Program-made: the position numbers and the translations under genes
From: an uncultured Eubacterium sp.
GTDB taxonomy: Bacteria; Bacillota; Clostridia; Lachnospirales; Lachnospiraceae
Direction: 5' to 3'
DNA length: 56,093 nt
Assembly: GCA_934358495.1 (NCBI GenBank)
Contig: CAKRKO010000006.1
Span: 1 to 56,093, forward strand
The notes under the pieces: generated by a model
The model's input: only the letters and a program-made list of their open reading frames with translations
Database searches by the model: none
What the model was told of the DNA's origin: nothing
Shown here: positions 17,263 through 26,586 of the stretch, in pieces
How positions within the stretch are numbered: position 1 is the first letter of the stretch
Layout: the number at the start of each line of letters is the position of its first letter

Positions 17263-18612
17263 TTACTTTTTTTCCTTTTTTTCTTCAGATCTGCGGATGG
17301 ATTCTTCCGGCTCATCTGTCACTTTCATTTTAACTTGATTTGTCACGATATCTACCGTATCCAGTTCCGTATATTGTTCCGTCTCTTCCGGCAGCTGTCG
17401 TTTTTTTAATATATGTTCAACCACTCGTTTAATAGCATAATATAAAACTGCAAAAATCGGTACACCGAAAAGCATTCCAACTACACCGAAACTTCCACCG
17501 AAAAGCAGAATTGCAAAAATAACCCAGAATGGACTCAGACCAGTCGTATTTCCAAGGATTTTGGGACCTATTACGTTTCCATCTACCTGCTGTAGAATAA
17601 TGATAAATATGATGAAATAAATTCCTTTCATCGGATCCACCAAGAATATTAAAATCGCACTCGGGATTGCACCGATATAAGGTCCAAAAAACGGAATAAC
17701 ATTTGTCACGCCGACAATCACACTGACCAGTGCCACATATGGCATCCGCAAAATCGCCAGACAAACAAAACAAATACATCCGATGATCATTGAATCGATA
17801 ATTTTTCCAATAAAGAAACCTCCGAAGACCTCATCAGCTTTTCGAATCACTTCCATAGCTACATTGCCCAGACGTGGACGAAAAATCGCATAAACTATTT
17901 TCTTAAGCTGACCAATAAATTTTTCCTTCGTCATCAATACATAAACAGCAACAATAAATCCGATGATCACATTGAAAATAGTTTTTACTACGTTATATAC
18001 TCCGGTGGTAATATTTGCCACAAAATCAGACTGTTCCAACACACTCTTACGCAGCCAGTTTTCCAGATAAACAGACGCATCTGCAATAAATGTATCCAAT
18101 TTTCCGGCAAGCGGACTGTCCTGTCTCATCAGACGATCCACCCACTCAGTTAAATTCTGAACTTTTTCGTTCATACTAAGTACAATATCTTCAATACAAA
18201 CTATGAGCTGAGGGATGATCAGCCAGATCAATCCAACGATGATCGCAAGAAATACCGCCATCGCAAAACCTACAGATGCAGCCCTGATCTTCTGACACTG
18301 CTTTGCTGTCAGTTCTTTCCCTTTTTCTTTATTTTTCTTATATAAAAAACGTTCAAACCATTTCATGATTGGATTAACAAGATATGCCACAACCAATCCG
18401 ATCAAAATAGCCTGAATACTCTGTATGATCTTCTGAAAACCAGAAAATAGTCCGTCAAATCGAAGTACTACAAAAAAGATTGCGATACAGACCATAACTA
18501 CCAAAATAGCCGTCAGTCCTATCGCCAGATATGGTCGAATATCCAGATTTACTTTCTTTTTCTCCGGTTGCTTCTCAGTTGCAGTATGTCCTTTTTTTAT
18601 TTCTTCCTGCAT
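17263..18612 (-). CDS. AI-2E family transporter (PerM-like permease)
   Basis: A 449-residue membrane protein with the pattern of the AI-2E/PerM family: two N-terminal helices (about residues 30-52 and 65-85), a pair near 105-135, a long extracytoplasmic helical stretch, then four C-terminal helices with the family block FGPYIGAIPSAILIFL and GNVIGPKILGNTTGLSPFWVI. Both tails are charged. Members export autoinducer-2 or act as cation antiporters; which applies here cannot be told. The start follows AAAGG. Confidence 0.9.
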   Translation of the reverse strand: MQEEIKKGHTATEKQPEKKKVNLDIRPYLAIGLTAILVVMVCIAIFFVVLRFDGLFSGFQKIIQSIQAILIGLVVAYLVNPIMKWFERFLYKKNKEKGKELTAKQCQKIRAASVGFAMAVFLAIIVGLIWLIIPQLIVCIEDIVLSMNEKVQNLTEWVDRLMRQDSPLAGKLDTFIADASVYLENWLRKSVLEQSDFVANITTGVYNVVKTIFNVIIGFIVAVYVLMTKEKFIGQLKKIVYAIFRPRLGNVAMEVIRKADEVFGGFFIGKIIDSMIIGCICFVCLAILRMPYVALVSVIVGVTNVIPFFGPYIGAIPSAILIFLVDPMKGIYFIIFIIILQQVDGNVIGPKILGNTTGLSPFWVIFAILLFGGSFGVVGMLFGVPIFAVLYYAIKRVVEHILKKRQLPEETEQYTELDTVDIVTNQVKMKVTDEPEESIRRSEEKKEKK

Positions 18613-18676
18613 GCTAAAATTGCCTTTCTAAAAATCTCAGAATCCATTTTTGAGAATCCTGTTAAAATATGCAATA

Positions 18677-18704
18677 AGTATACCATACTTTTTCTGCACA
18701 TAAC
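18677..18704 (-). promoter_or_regulatory. Possible promoter of the AI-2E transporter operon
   Basis: On the minus strand, an extended -10 TGGTATACT with a weak GTTATG -35 at 16 bases, about 65 bases ahead of the ATG. Confidence 0.4.
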
Positions 18705-18725
18705 AGAATTGTTCACAAAAAAATC

Positions 18726-18755
18726 AAAAAGAATCCCGTTTCCGGGATTCTTTTC
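18726..18755 (-). terminator. Aconitase terminator
   Basis: Stem AAAAGAATCCCG/CGGGATTCTTTT with a short T-rich loop and T-tracts on both strands, 42 bases after the stop of the aconitase gene. Confidence 0.88.
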
Positions 18756-18796
18756 GTTTTTCTTTATCAGTTGTTTATACAACCTTAAGGTTCTTT

Positions 18797-21082
18797 TTAA
18801 TCTCTGTAATAATTGATCAGGCAGCCTTTCAGAATGATGGTTCTCTCATCCTCTGTCAAATCACCCATTTTCAGAGTAAACGGTTTCATCTCACCGTCTT
18901 TTACCACATATGCCTCGATATCTGTCAGCTTGTCTTCGATAGCTTTACGCACATTCGGTACAAACAGATAATCACCGTTTGCAAACGGGAGATCTCCTTC
19001 TGGAATCAGGAATGGAAGCATACCCCAGTTAATCAGGTTGGAACGATAACGTTTCGTTGCGTATTCGTTTGCGATATTTGCCCAGCCGCCCAATACTTTC
19101 TGGCAGGAAGCAGCCTGTTCTCTGGCAGAACCGTCACCCGGTTTTACTGCAAAGATCGTACTTCCGATACCGAAGTTCTCACGGTTGAGATCCGGGTATT
19201 TTGTCTTGATCGTCTCGATGATTGGTGCAAGCTCCGGAAGTGCCTCGACTGGTTTTTCACCGGCAACTCTTGCTTTCTCTGCTCTCTGAACCTCTTTTGC
19301 ACGGCCTACGTACTCCGGATCCTTTCTGGACAGGGCAAATTCAGCCAGTGCCAGTGGATTGGAACGATAAGATGAAGTCTCACCGGACGGAATCAGTTCG
19401 TCAGTTGTAGTAACCGGATCGTGAATCTCGGATACTACTTTCAGTACCAGGTTATCTGTCAGAGCGCTCATTGCCGGCCAGTCTTTGATGTTTGGTCCGA
19501 ATTTGAGTTCTTCGGTCGGATCTGCCACACCTTTACTGTCAAATACACGATTATCGTAAATTGTCTTGTCGAAGAAATATTTCGGTCCTGTATATTCTAC
19601 ATCCAGAGCAGTTGCAGGTGTCAGATATCCTTTATTTGCAGCGGTTGCAGCGATAGAACGTGCATCCATCAGTGCTACGGAAGCGATCTGACCGTTCTGA
19701 AGTTTGGAACCTTCACGGTTCGGGAAGTTTCTTGTAGTATGACGGATACTGAATCCGTTGTTGTTTGGTGTATCACCTGCGCCGAAACATGGTCCGCAGA
19801 ATGCTGTCTTCATGATCGCACCTGTCTCCATGATCTTGGCTGCTGCACCATTTCTCACTAACTCCATATAAACTGGCATACTTGCCGGATATACACTTAA
19901 GGTAAACTCATCCGGTCCGATGCTCTTGCCATTCAGAATGTCTGCTGCTGCACAGATATTTTCAAATCCGCCGCCGGCACATCCTGCAATGATACCCTGA
20001 TCTACATACAGTTTTCCATTGCGGATTTTATCTCTTAATTTATACTCTACTGCTCCATCCAGACTTACTAAAGCATTCTTCTCAACTTCAGCCAGAATGT
20101 CTTCCAGATTTGCATTTACTTCATCAATAGTATAGGTGTTGCTCGGATGGAACGGCATTGCGATCATTGGTTTGATCTCGCTTAAGTTCACCTCAACACA
20201 TCCATCATAGTAAGCAACAGCCTCTGGTTTCAGTTCTGCATAATCTGCAGATCTGCCGTGGATATCATAAAACTCTTTAATCTTCTCATCGGTTACCCAG
20301 ATGGAGGACAGACAGGTGGTCTCTGTGGTCATAACATCCACACCGATACGGAAATCAGCACTTAAAGAAGCCACACCCGGTCCAACAAATTCCATGACTT
20401 TATTATTTACATAACCATTTTTAAATACAGCACCGATAATAGCCAGAGCCACATCCTGCGGTCCGACACCTTTCATCGGCTCGCCGGTCAGATAGATGGC
20501 TACAACACCCGGCATTTTGATATCATAGGTTTTGCAAAGCAGCTGCTTTACAAGCTCCGGGCCACCCTCACCCATTGCCATAGTACCAAGGGCACCGTAA
20601 CGTGTATGGGAGTCAGAACCAAGGATCATTTTGCCACCGCCAGCCAGCATTTCGCGGGCAAACTGATGGATAACTGCCTGATGAGGCGGTACATAGATTC
20701 CACCGTATCTCTTTGCACAGCTCAGTCCAAACATATGGTCATCTTCGTTGATGGTTCCGCCAACGGCACACAGACTATTGTGACAGTTTGTCAGTACATA
20801 CGGAACAGGGAATTTTTCCAGTCCTGACGCACGGGCAGTCTGAATGATACCAACAAAGGTAATATCATGGGAAGTCAGCTTGTCAAATTTAATCTGCAGC
20901 TGATCCATGTTTCCTGAAGTATTGTGCGCTTTCAAAATACGATATGCCATTGTACCTGCTGCTTCAGCAGTAGTCACTTTCTTTCCTGTTTTTGCCTCAA
21001 GACATGCTGCTGCTTCGTGATTATCTTCGATAATCTCTGTTCCATTCAGCAGATATACACCATTCTCATGTAATTTTATCAT
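18797..21082 (-). CDS. Aconitate hydratase (aconitase superfamily)
   Basis: A 761-residue 4Fe-4S hydratase interconverting citrate and isocitrate through cis-aconitate, or a close homologue. Cluster-binding cysteines are visible in GCAGGGFENI and FCGPCFGAGD; substrate-site blocks include GSDSHTRYGALGTM and the swivelling-domain segment RYRSNLINWGMLPFLI. The length and the N-terminal MIKLHENGVYLLNGTEI differ from the classical AcnA of about 900 residues and match the shorter form common in Clostridia, often annotated only as hydratase. Start ATG after TAAGGAGG. It is transcribed alone from the promoter at 21159-21187. Confidence 0.88.
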   Translation of the reverse strand: MIKLHENGVYLLNGTEIIEDNHEAAACLEAKTGKKVTTAEAAGTMAYRILKAHNTSGNMDQLQIKFDKLTSHDITFVGIIQTARASGLEKFPVPYVLTNCHNSLCAVGGTINEDDHMFGLSCAKRYGGIYVPPHQAVIHQFAREMLAGGGKMILGSDSHTRYGALGTMAMGEGGPELVKQLLCKTYDIKMPGVVAIYLTGEPMKGVGPQDVALAIIGAVFKNGYVNNKVMEFVGPGVASLSADFRIGVDVMTTETTCLSSIWVTDEKIKEFYDIHGRSADYAELKPEAVAYYDGCVEVNLSEIKPMIAMPFHPSNTYTIDEVNANLEDILAEVEKNALVSLDGAVEYKLRDKIRNGKLYVDQGIIAGCAGGGFENICAAADILNGKSIGPDEFTLSVYPASMPVYMELVRNGAAAKIMETGAIMKTAFCGPCFGAGDTPNNNGFSIRHTTRNFPNREGSKLQNGQIASVALMDARSIAATAANKGYLTPATALDVEYTGPKYFFDKTIYDNRVFDSKGVADPTEELKFGPNIKDWPAMSALTDNLVLKVVSEIHDPVTTTDELIPSGETSSYRSNPLALAEFALSRKDPEYVGRAKEVQRAEKARVAGEKPVEALPELAPIIETIKTKYPDLNRENFGIGSTIFAVKPGDGSAREQAASCQKVLGGWANIANEYATKRYRSNLINWGMLPFLIPEGDLPFANGDYLFVPNVRKAIEDKLTDIEAYVVKDGEMKPFTLKMGDLTEDERTIILKGCLINYYRD

Positions 21083-21128
21083 GGTTTCTGGCCCTCCTTA
21101 AAAATCTTTTTTACAAACTCTCATGTAT

Positions 21129-21144
21129 GCCGGTATGATCCGGC
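21129..21144 (-). other. Leader hairpin of the aconitase mRNA
   Basis: GCCGG-TATGAT-CCGGC lies between the promoter and the ATG. Without a T-tract it is not a terminator; it may stabilise the 5' end or bind a regulator. No function can be assigned. Confidence 0.45.
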
Positions 21145-21158
21145 AGTAATTCTTTTCT

Positions 21159-21187
21159 ATTATAATAAGGCATACCATAAAAAGCAA
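21159..21187 (-). promoter_or_regulatory. Aconitase promoter
   Basis: TTGCTT and TATAAT on the minus strand with a 17-base spacer (plus-strand AAGCAA at 21182-21187 and ATTATA at 21159-21164). The -35 box lies five bases from the edge of an RS2 repeat. Confidence 0.8.
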
Positions 21188-21191
21188 GTCA

Positions 21192-21355
21192 TGTAAAGCG
21201 GACATTCGCAATCCGTTTTCACTACTTGCTCATGAACGCAGTCGCTTTGCGACCTGTCAGTGGGAGATTTTAACTCCCACTGACATAAGCATCCCCTTAC
21301 CCACCGCTTAGTGCTCTACGCACTTGAAGCGCGGGAATGCTTATTCTACGTTCAC
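21192..21355. repeat. RS2 repeat, copy A (left edge of the island)
   Basis: A 164-base element made of nested hairpins: AAGCGGA/TCCGTTT at the start, GTCGC-TTT-GCGAC, GTCAGTGGGAG-ATTTTAA-CTCCCACTGAC, and AAGCATCCC/GGGAATGCTT enclosing GCACTT/AAGTGC-like pairs; TGAACGCAG near the start pairs with the end of the element. It lies between the aconitase promoter and the last gene of island operon a, whose stop codon is right at its end. Confidence 0.85.
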
Positions 21356-21356
21356 T

Positions 21357-22382
21357 TTAGCGCGGTAAATTATCGTCTTTCACATCTTCTTCATCATTTT
21401 CTTCATCTGCCTCTTTTACAAATGATATAAAATGCTTTCCAATCGCAGCTATATGTTCCGACATGCCATAATAAAATACCAATCCCATAGCCGCACTGTC
21501 CATGATAACACCCCTTACCCCCACAAATGGAAGACACACCCCAAAGGAAAAATCTGCCAGAAGGGAGTAGAGCACTCCGAAAATCACTCTGATTACCAGA
21601 AACATTGCCGCCGTATGGGCTGCCACATCCAGCGGTGTTACATTTTCGCCAGGTTCTTTATCCATCAGAAATATGATAGATAACAAAAACAATGCTTCAA
21701 TCGTCACCAAGAAATATGCTCCCCGCCAACCGCTATAATAAATTGCATAAAACAACGGATTGTGGCTTGCTGCAACAAAGTTTACGACGCCGGAATCATT
21801 GGTCAGCACTGAGCTGGCTCCCCTCGAAGTTGTAAAATCCAATAATTTCGTGACATTTGCATGATAATAAGAGGAAGATGCATCCCCGGCCATTGCCATT
21901 CCGATATAAGCAGGTAATGCTTCTGCACTCCCGGCCAGTACAAGGAGAACTCCTGTCAGGAAAACTCCGTATGTAAAAGATAACAGTCCTGCGATCCATC
22001 TCATTTTATAATTACAATTCTTCCAGAGAAAAAGTCGGATTTCCCCTAAAACAGTACTGAAATTTAAAAACAGAAGTCGGAACATAAAGTTTCCAGATAA
22101 ATTTTTAAACAACAGTATTTCTACAATACTTAATGCCAAAATCTGTATCACACCGGAAACCACGGTACCTGTCTGAAACTGACTGTCCCGCATTTTTTTC
22201 ACAGCAAAGCCTGTCCAGAGTGGGAATACAAAAAGTGCCATCAGATCATATAGGTATGCTGCCCGGTAGCTCACCTGTCCCTCATCCCATATGCCTGCCA
22301 GAGAGCTGCAGTAAAGCAGAATCATCCAGCATACAATTAACATAACTGCATATTCTATTCTTTTTTTTGATATTTTTTCCAT
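21357..22382 (-). CDS. Island: polytopic membrane protein, unknown function
   Basis: A 341-residue protein with about eight hydrophobic helices (first at roughly 11-30, then 42-61 and onward), a polar loop of about 45 residues near the middle (DASSSYYHANVTKLLDF region) and an acidic cytosolic tail rich in Glu and Asp. I do not recognise the family. It is the last gene of operon a and starts two bases after the VirD4-like gene, with its own AAGGAG site, so the two products may work together at the membrane: a coupling-type ATPase with a membrane partner. Confidence 0.65.
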   Translation of the reverse strand: MEKISKKRIEYAVMLIVCWMILLYCSSLAGIWDEGQVSYRAAYLYDLMALFVFPLWTGFAVKKMRDSQFQTGTVVSGVIQILALSIVEILLFKNLSGNFMFRLLFLNFSTVLGEIRLFLWKNCNYKMRWIAGLLSFTYGVFLTGVLLVLAGSAEALPAYIGMAMAGDASSSYYHANVTKLLDFTTSRGASSVLTNDSGVVNFVAASHNPLFYAIYYSGWRGAYFLVTIEALFLLSIIFLMDKEPGENVTPLDVAAHTAAMFLVIRVIFGVLYSLLADFSFGVCLPFVGVRGVIMDSAAMGLVFYYGMSEHIAAIGKHFISFVKEADEENDEEDVKDDNLPR

Positions 22383-22384
22383 AA

Positions 22385-23692
22385 TCAGTGCTCCTTATTT
22401 TTCATCTTTTCAATATGTCGTTCATATGCATCTGTAATCTTCCGGTAACGTTCATCTTCCAGCGTATGGTACCTCTCTGTGTAGATTGGCTTCTGCCCAC
22501 GTCGAAAGATTATCTCAGAACCGACCGGCATATATAGCACATCTTCCAATGGCATATTCGCCTTCAGAGATATGTTTCGGCATGTATTCAGATCCATTCC
22601 GCCGAGATAAACGTAAGTATCACAGTTGTTTATGATCGTTTGCGCGCCGTCCTCGCCATACATGGAGGAGAGCTGACTTTCCGATTGAAGCATAATGGTT
22701 GTCGAAATCCCTTTTTCACGAAAAACGCTGATATGCTCCTGAAAAGCATCCACTTTGCCTCCGGTTGCAAAATCATCCGCCAGAAAATCTACCGGGATTG
22801 GCAGACGTTTATCCGGCTGTTTTTCCGCCAGCTCGAAAAGCCGCTTAAATGCAATGCTGTAAAACATGGCAATAAAGGTATTTATTGCCGGATTCACCGG
22901 GCTTGTTGTGATAAAAAGTACCGTTTTTTGTGTGGCTAATTCATCAAAGTTCACTCTTTTTTTCATAGTAAACATGCTTCGTAGTTCCGGAGTAAATACT
23001 TCATCCAGCATTGTATTTAACGATGAAAAAATACATCCAGCTGTTTTGATCGGCACGGAATGAAATGTCTTCCAGCACCGGACAGCGTAGCAGGATGGAT
23101 CCTTTTCTTCCAAGTCCTCAAACAAATAATCATGATTTGTATATATTAATCCATTTCTTGATGTAAATTCCAGATCGTCATGGAACTCAAGTAAATCACT
23201 AAACGTAGCATTTTCCCTGGTTTCAAGTACATATGCGCTTTCAGCTGATAATAAACTGGTAGCAGCCTTGTCCCAGTAGGGATCCATCGCAAAATTCCCC
23301 TTTTTATCGGCATAGACAATACTTCTTGCAATATGTGGTATATCTGTATAAGCTGAAATCTGATCCATCAGATCGAATCCTACGTTTCCGGCTTTCGGAT
23401 CCACAAAATTCAGATCCCACACCTGATAACCCCTCTTGCGCAATACGGGTGCATATTTCTCCACGATACGCCGTTTGGTGACTGTCACAATGAGATTATG
23501 ATTTCTTGTTTCCAAAATTTTCGGCTCTGCAACACTCACCGTCTTTCCTGAACCGCTGGTACCCACGATCACTGCATTATTATTTATCCCGGTCTTCTCA
23601 GAGTCCGTACTGAAAATTGCTCCATCTCCCAGGATCATTCTGTCTGATTCTGATTCTTCCAACATTCTCATATTATTGTTTCTTTTTTCCAT
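22385..23692 (-). CDS. Island: VirD4/TraG-like ATPase
   Basis: A 435-residue P-loop ATPase of the FtsK-HerA superfamily, closest in look to type IV coupling proteins. Walker A is GTSGSGKT at 44-51. IVTVTKRRIVEKYAPVLRKRGYQVWDLNFVDP is the typical strand-helix segment after it, VDFLADDFATGG is the Walker B region, and FREKGISTTIMLQSESQLSSMYG with TIINNCDTYVYLGG is the usual C-terminal block. There are no N-terminal transmembrane helices, unlike true VirD4; the adjacent membrane protein may supply the anchor. It would move or remodel nucleic acid or protein. No relaxase is encoded nearby, so conjugation is unlikely. Confidence 0.85.
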   Translation of the reverse strand: MEKRNNNMRMLEESESDRMILGDGAIFSTDSEKTGINNNAVIVGTSGSGKTVSVAEPKILETRNHNLIVTVTKRRIVEKYAPVLRKRGYQVWDLNFVDPKAGNVGFDLMDQISAYTDIPHIARSIVYADKKGNFAMDPYWDKAATSLLSAESAYVLETRENATFSDLLEFHDDLEFTSRNGLIYTNHDYLFEDLEEKDPSCYAVRCWKTFHSVPIKTAGCIFSSLNTMLDEVFTPELRSMFTMKKRVNFDELATQKTVLFITTSPVNPAINTFIAMFYSIAFKRLFELAEKQPDKRLPIPVDFLADDFATGGKVDAFQEHISVFREKGISTTIMLQSESQLSSMYGEDGAQTIINNCDTYVYLGGMDLNTCRNISLKANMPLEDVLYMPVGSEIIFRRGQKPIYTERYHTLEDERYRKITDAYERHIEKMKNKEH

Positions 23693-23710
23693 CTGCTCCT
23701 CCTTCCGTTT

Positions 23711-24319
23711 TTACAGATTATCTTCTTCCATCTTCAGCATTTCATCAAAACGTTTGATAGCATCGCATAATCCAAAAGAAATGGCCTGTTCCGGTGAAAA
23801 ATAGTGATCGTAGCCTGTTTGCCGATCGATTTCTTCCACTGATCTTTTCGTATGTTTCGAAAGGATTTTATTGATGCGTTCCTTCATATGAAGCAGAGTG
23901 TCTGAGATAGATTGAATACTGGACGCATTTCCGCTGACATTTCCTCCAAGCAGCGGCTGATGCAGCATGAGCTCTGAGTTAGGCAGCATATAACGCTGTT
24001 TTCCGGCTGCAAAAAGCACTGCTGCCATGCTGTAAGCTGCGCCCACACAACAAGTGATGATCGGAGCCTGTGAAGAAACGATCACATCGTAGATAAGAAG
24101 GCCGCTGCTCTGGATCTCGCCGCCCTTGCTGTTTATGTAGACGAAAATCGGCTTCTTCGTGCTCTGTGCGTTAAGCCACATAACCTGCTTGATAAAATTC
24201 ATTGCCGTCTCTTCATCAATGACTCCCTGAAGAAAAATATTTCTTTCTCCCATCAATGTTGTTTCTATGTCCATTGCCATAGTGCCATTAGATGTTTTTA
24301 CTGGTACCTGTACCTGCAT
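23711..24319 (-). CDS. Island: ClpP-like serine protease
   Basis: A 202-residue protein of the ClpP/crotonase fold. The catalytic triad is intact: Ser97 in GAAYSMAAVLFAAG, His120 in LPNSELMLHQP and Asp171 in TGYDHYFSPEQA. YINSKGGEIQSSGLLIYDVI gives the oxyanion-side block. It is a divergent, probably second, ClpP of the cell and lies inside the operon between a winged-helix protein and the VirD4-like ATPase. No Clp ATPase (ClpX/ClpC) is encoded in the island; the triple AAA protein or a P-loop neighbour could feed it. Start ATG after AAAGGAG. The family is certain, the substrate unknown. Confidence 0.92.
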   Translation of the reverse strand: MQVQVPVKTSNGTMAMDIETTLMGERNIFLQGVIDEETAMNFIKQVMWLNAQSTKKPIFVYINSKGGEIQSSGLLIYDVIVSSQAPIITCCVGAAYSMAAVLFAAGKQRYMLPNSELMLHQPLLGGNVSGNASSIQSISDTLLHMKERINKILSKHTKRSVEEIDRQTGYDHYFSPEQAISFGLCDAIKRFDEMLKMEEDNL

Positions 24320-24334
24320 CTTTTTTTCTCCTTT

Positions 24335-25366
24335 CTATGCGGTTCTTCCTGTTTCTTTTTGCTGTGGTTCTCCTCCCGGCAGACGATACCAGGACTGTTT
24401 TCCCTTTTCATCCAGCACATAAAGGTTTGTCAACGTTTTTTTCATATGTAATAAGTCTTCGGTATATAACAAACTGTCCTGCTCACTGTACAAGCTATGG
24501 TTGCGCAGATAACGGTCAATTTCCAGATTATGCTCATAATTTTCTCCGCATATTACAAGCTGTGGAATTGCTTTATAGCCGTAATAATTGGTTTCCAGAT
24601 AAGAATCACTGTTTATCAGGGTATAGTAGCGCTCCACCTTATCGCCAAGTTTCTCCAATGCTCCCGGTGCTGATCGGACCACTTCGTACAAAAGCTGTGA
24701 CTCATCATCCAGCAGGACATTTGCCGCCGTTCGCAAAATACAGTTATTTGTTATTGGAAGTTCCTGGTTCGGCCGCATGGTCTCCAAAATACCGAACCGC
24801 TTCATGGAACAGCCATTGTACAGCATATTGGTAACGATCGTGTTTCCAACCAGGATTCGTTTGATCTCCTCTGCAGTCGGATAACGATTCTCACGCCGTC
24901 TTCGCTCACTGCCGACAAACTGATTGCCGGAATGGAAATCCACGCGCTTCGCAACTGCAATTTCATGACCTTTGTATTCCAGTTCATAGCATAACTGTTT
25001 AAATGTGCTGCCCGGCTCTCTAATTTCCAGCTGCATCAGGATGCGCTTATCCCGAAGCTTTTTCAGATGCCTCTTAATCATGTTTCTGTTGGTTGTGAAT
25101 CCCCGAAGGGAAACCAGCTGGTAGATCAAAAGAGAACTTAAATATCTGCTGCGGGCGACTTCCTCTATGATTGCAAGATCCAGGGCATCCAGTTCCCGGA
25201 ATAAATCCTGCCAGGGTGTCCACTCATTGGGCTTGATGTTCTGTGAAACCACTTCCTTCTCTCGCATTGCATATACTGCATTTGGAGTCTTCTCTTCTGA
25301 TACGCCATTGTCAAAAAAACGCTGTGTATAATTTTTCGGATCATTATAACGTGATATTTTTCTCAT
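24335..25366 (-). CDS. Island: winged-helix protein, replication-relaxation-like
   Basis: A 343-residue protein. Residues of about 60-125 form a winged helix-turn-helix with the sequence pattern of the replication-relaxation family (AIIEEVARSRYLSSLLIYQL, TNRNMIKRHLKKLRDKRIL). The rest is alpha/beta and unassigned, with several Tyr- and Asn-rich segments. It may bind DNA and act as an operon regulator or as a DNA-docking subunit for the ATPase. The ATG at 25366 with AGAGGT is chosen over a GTG 15 bases upstream that lacks a ribosome site. The assignment is from sequence pattern only. Confidence 0.6.
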   Translation of the reverse strand: MRKISRYNDPKNYTQRFFDNGVSEEKTPNAVYAMREKEVVSQNIKPNEWTPWQDLFRELDALDLAIIEEVARSRYLSSLLIYQLVSLRGFTTNRNMIKRHLKKLRDKRILMQLEIREPGSTFKQLCYELEYKGHEIAVAKRVDFHSGNQFVGSERRRRENRYPTAEEIKRILVGNTIVTNMLYNGCSMKRFGILETMRPNQELPITNNCILRTAANVLLDDESQLLYEVVRSAPGALEKLGDKVERYYTLINSDSYLETNYYGYKAIPQLVICGENYEHNLEIDRYLRNHSLYSEQDSLLYTEDLLHMKKTLTNLYVLDEKGKQSWYRLPGGEPQQKETGRTA

Positions 25367-25468
25367 ATTTTCTATTTCCACCTCTTACTTTTCTGTTCCG
25401 TTTTCATTGCATCTTTTTTCTTCAGTTACTTTTTCATAATTCATTTGACATTTTTTCCAATAACATTA

Positions 25469-25542
25469 TGTAAAACGGACATTCGCAATCCACTTTCGCT
25501 ACTTGCTTATGAACGCAGTCGCTTTGTTTATTCTGCATTCAC
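25469..25542. repeat. RS2 repeat, copy B (internally deleted)
   Basis: The first about 55 bases match the 5' part of RS2 (TGTAAAACGGACATTCGCAATCC...) and the last bases match its 3' end (TTATTCTGCATTCA); about 90 internal bases, including the long GTCAGTGGGAG hairpin, are missing. The 3' end forms the last codons and stop of the nuclease-like gene. Confidence 0.8.
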
Positions 25543-26397
25543 ATTATGGTCTTTGCATAGCATCTGAGTAATCTTCTCCCGTAGGGAATCTCCGTTCAAA
25601 TTGCAGATATAATACTCACAGAAGTATTCAATTGTTTCTGCTTTTTCTTCTGACACATTTGGGTCCACCAGCATCAAACGGTCCGGAACAATATTGTAAG
25701 TCTTTCCCAAATCGTATAATAAGGACCAGTCCTTAAAATTTCTTCCAGATTTACATTCCAGAATGTAAAAATAATTACCAAACCGGATCACGATATCGAA
25801 CTCATTTTTCGGCTGACATTCCGACCTTTTTTTTATTTTTACATTGCGGTAGACCCCATAGGTAGCTATTTGATTTCTTTTTGCCAAACGTTCTACAATC
25901 CTTCGTGTTTTTTCATAGATACCGAGTTCCAGGAATTTTCCTTCCAGGAAACGTCTGGCCGTAGTTGTCATCAGCAAAGTTCCTTCCAGCAAATTATTGC
26001 TCTCACTGAGTTCCAGTCCATTGATGATCAGATCGTTCATACTCAAAAGCAGGGCAGCAATCGCTTTTCGCTCCTCCTGTGATTTATCCTTTAAAGAAAA
26101 TTTGAACCAGTTTCTGTTCTCCGAATAACAGATCCGAAATTCATGCAGCAAATCCTGGATCAGGGCTATCTGGTCTGTCATTCTGGCAGCCAGGTTAACC
26201 ACCGACTGAGGGACTTTCCGCTCCTCTTCCTGAAGTTCTACAATGAGGTTCTGCATATTTCCAACCAAAGAATTCAGGTTCGGAACGTTTTTTGCCCTCC
26301 CTGCACTCACTTTCTGAGCCATATTATTCTGAACAATATTGGATTTTTCTTCTTCCGTAGAAAACGGAACTGCACAAAGTGCTTTTGCTTTTAACAT
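25528..26397 (-). CDS. Island: Card1/DUF1887-like PD-(D/E)xK nuclease
   Basis: A 289-residue protein. The C-terminal third carries a restriction-nuclease core: NEFDIVIR with Asp201 and ILECKSG with Glu214 and Lys216, preceded by ARRFLEGKFLELGIYEKTRRI, which resembles the FL-G-WLE-V helix of DUF1887 (Card1/Can2) nucleases. The N-terminal about 140 residues are helical and are not the Rossmann-like CARF domain found in Card1, so activation by cyclic oligoadenylate is not indicated. It would cut DNA or RNA with metal ions. The ATG at 26397 has AAGGAGG; an upstream in-frame start at 26442 lies in the repeat. The final residues VNAE and the stop come from RS2 copy B. Confidence 0.75.
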   Translation of the reverse strand: MLKAKALCAVPFSTEEEKSNIVQNNMAQKVSAGRAKNVPNLNSLVGNMQNLIVELQEEERKVPQSVVNLAARMTDQIALIQDLLHEFRICYSENRNWFKFSLKDKSQEERKAIAALLLSMNDLIINGLELSESNNLLEGTLLMTTTARRFLEGKFLELGIYEKTRRIVERLAKRNQIATYGVYRNVKIKKRSECQPKNEFDIVIRFGNYFYILECKSGRNFKDWSLLYDLGKTYNIVPDRLMLVDPNVSEEKAETIEYFCEYYICNLNGDSLREKITQMLCKDHNVNAE

Positions 26398-26422
26398 AAG
26401 GCTTGTCCTCCTTCTTCTGATT

Positions 26423-26586
26423 TGTAAAGCGGACATTCGCAATCCGCTTTTGCTACTTGCTCATGAACGCAGTCGCTTTGCGACCTGTCAGTGGGAGCTT
26501 TTAACTCCCACTGACATAAGCATCCCCCTTACCCACCGCTTAGTGCTCTACGCACTTGAAGCGCGGGAATGCTTATTCTGCGTTCA
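26423..26586. repeat. RS2 repeat, copy C
   Basis: A full-length 164-base copy, nearly identical to the one at 21192-21355. Its terminal TTCA (26583-26586) supplies the TGA stop codon of the 120-residue gene ending at 26584, and its other end abuts the ribosome site of the nuclease gene. It therefore separates two genes of the same operon. Confidence 0.85.
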
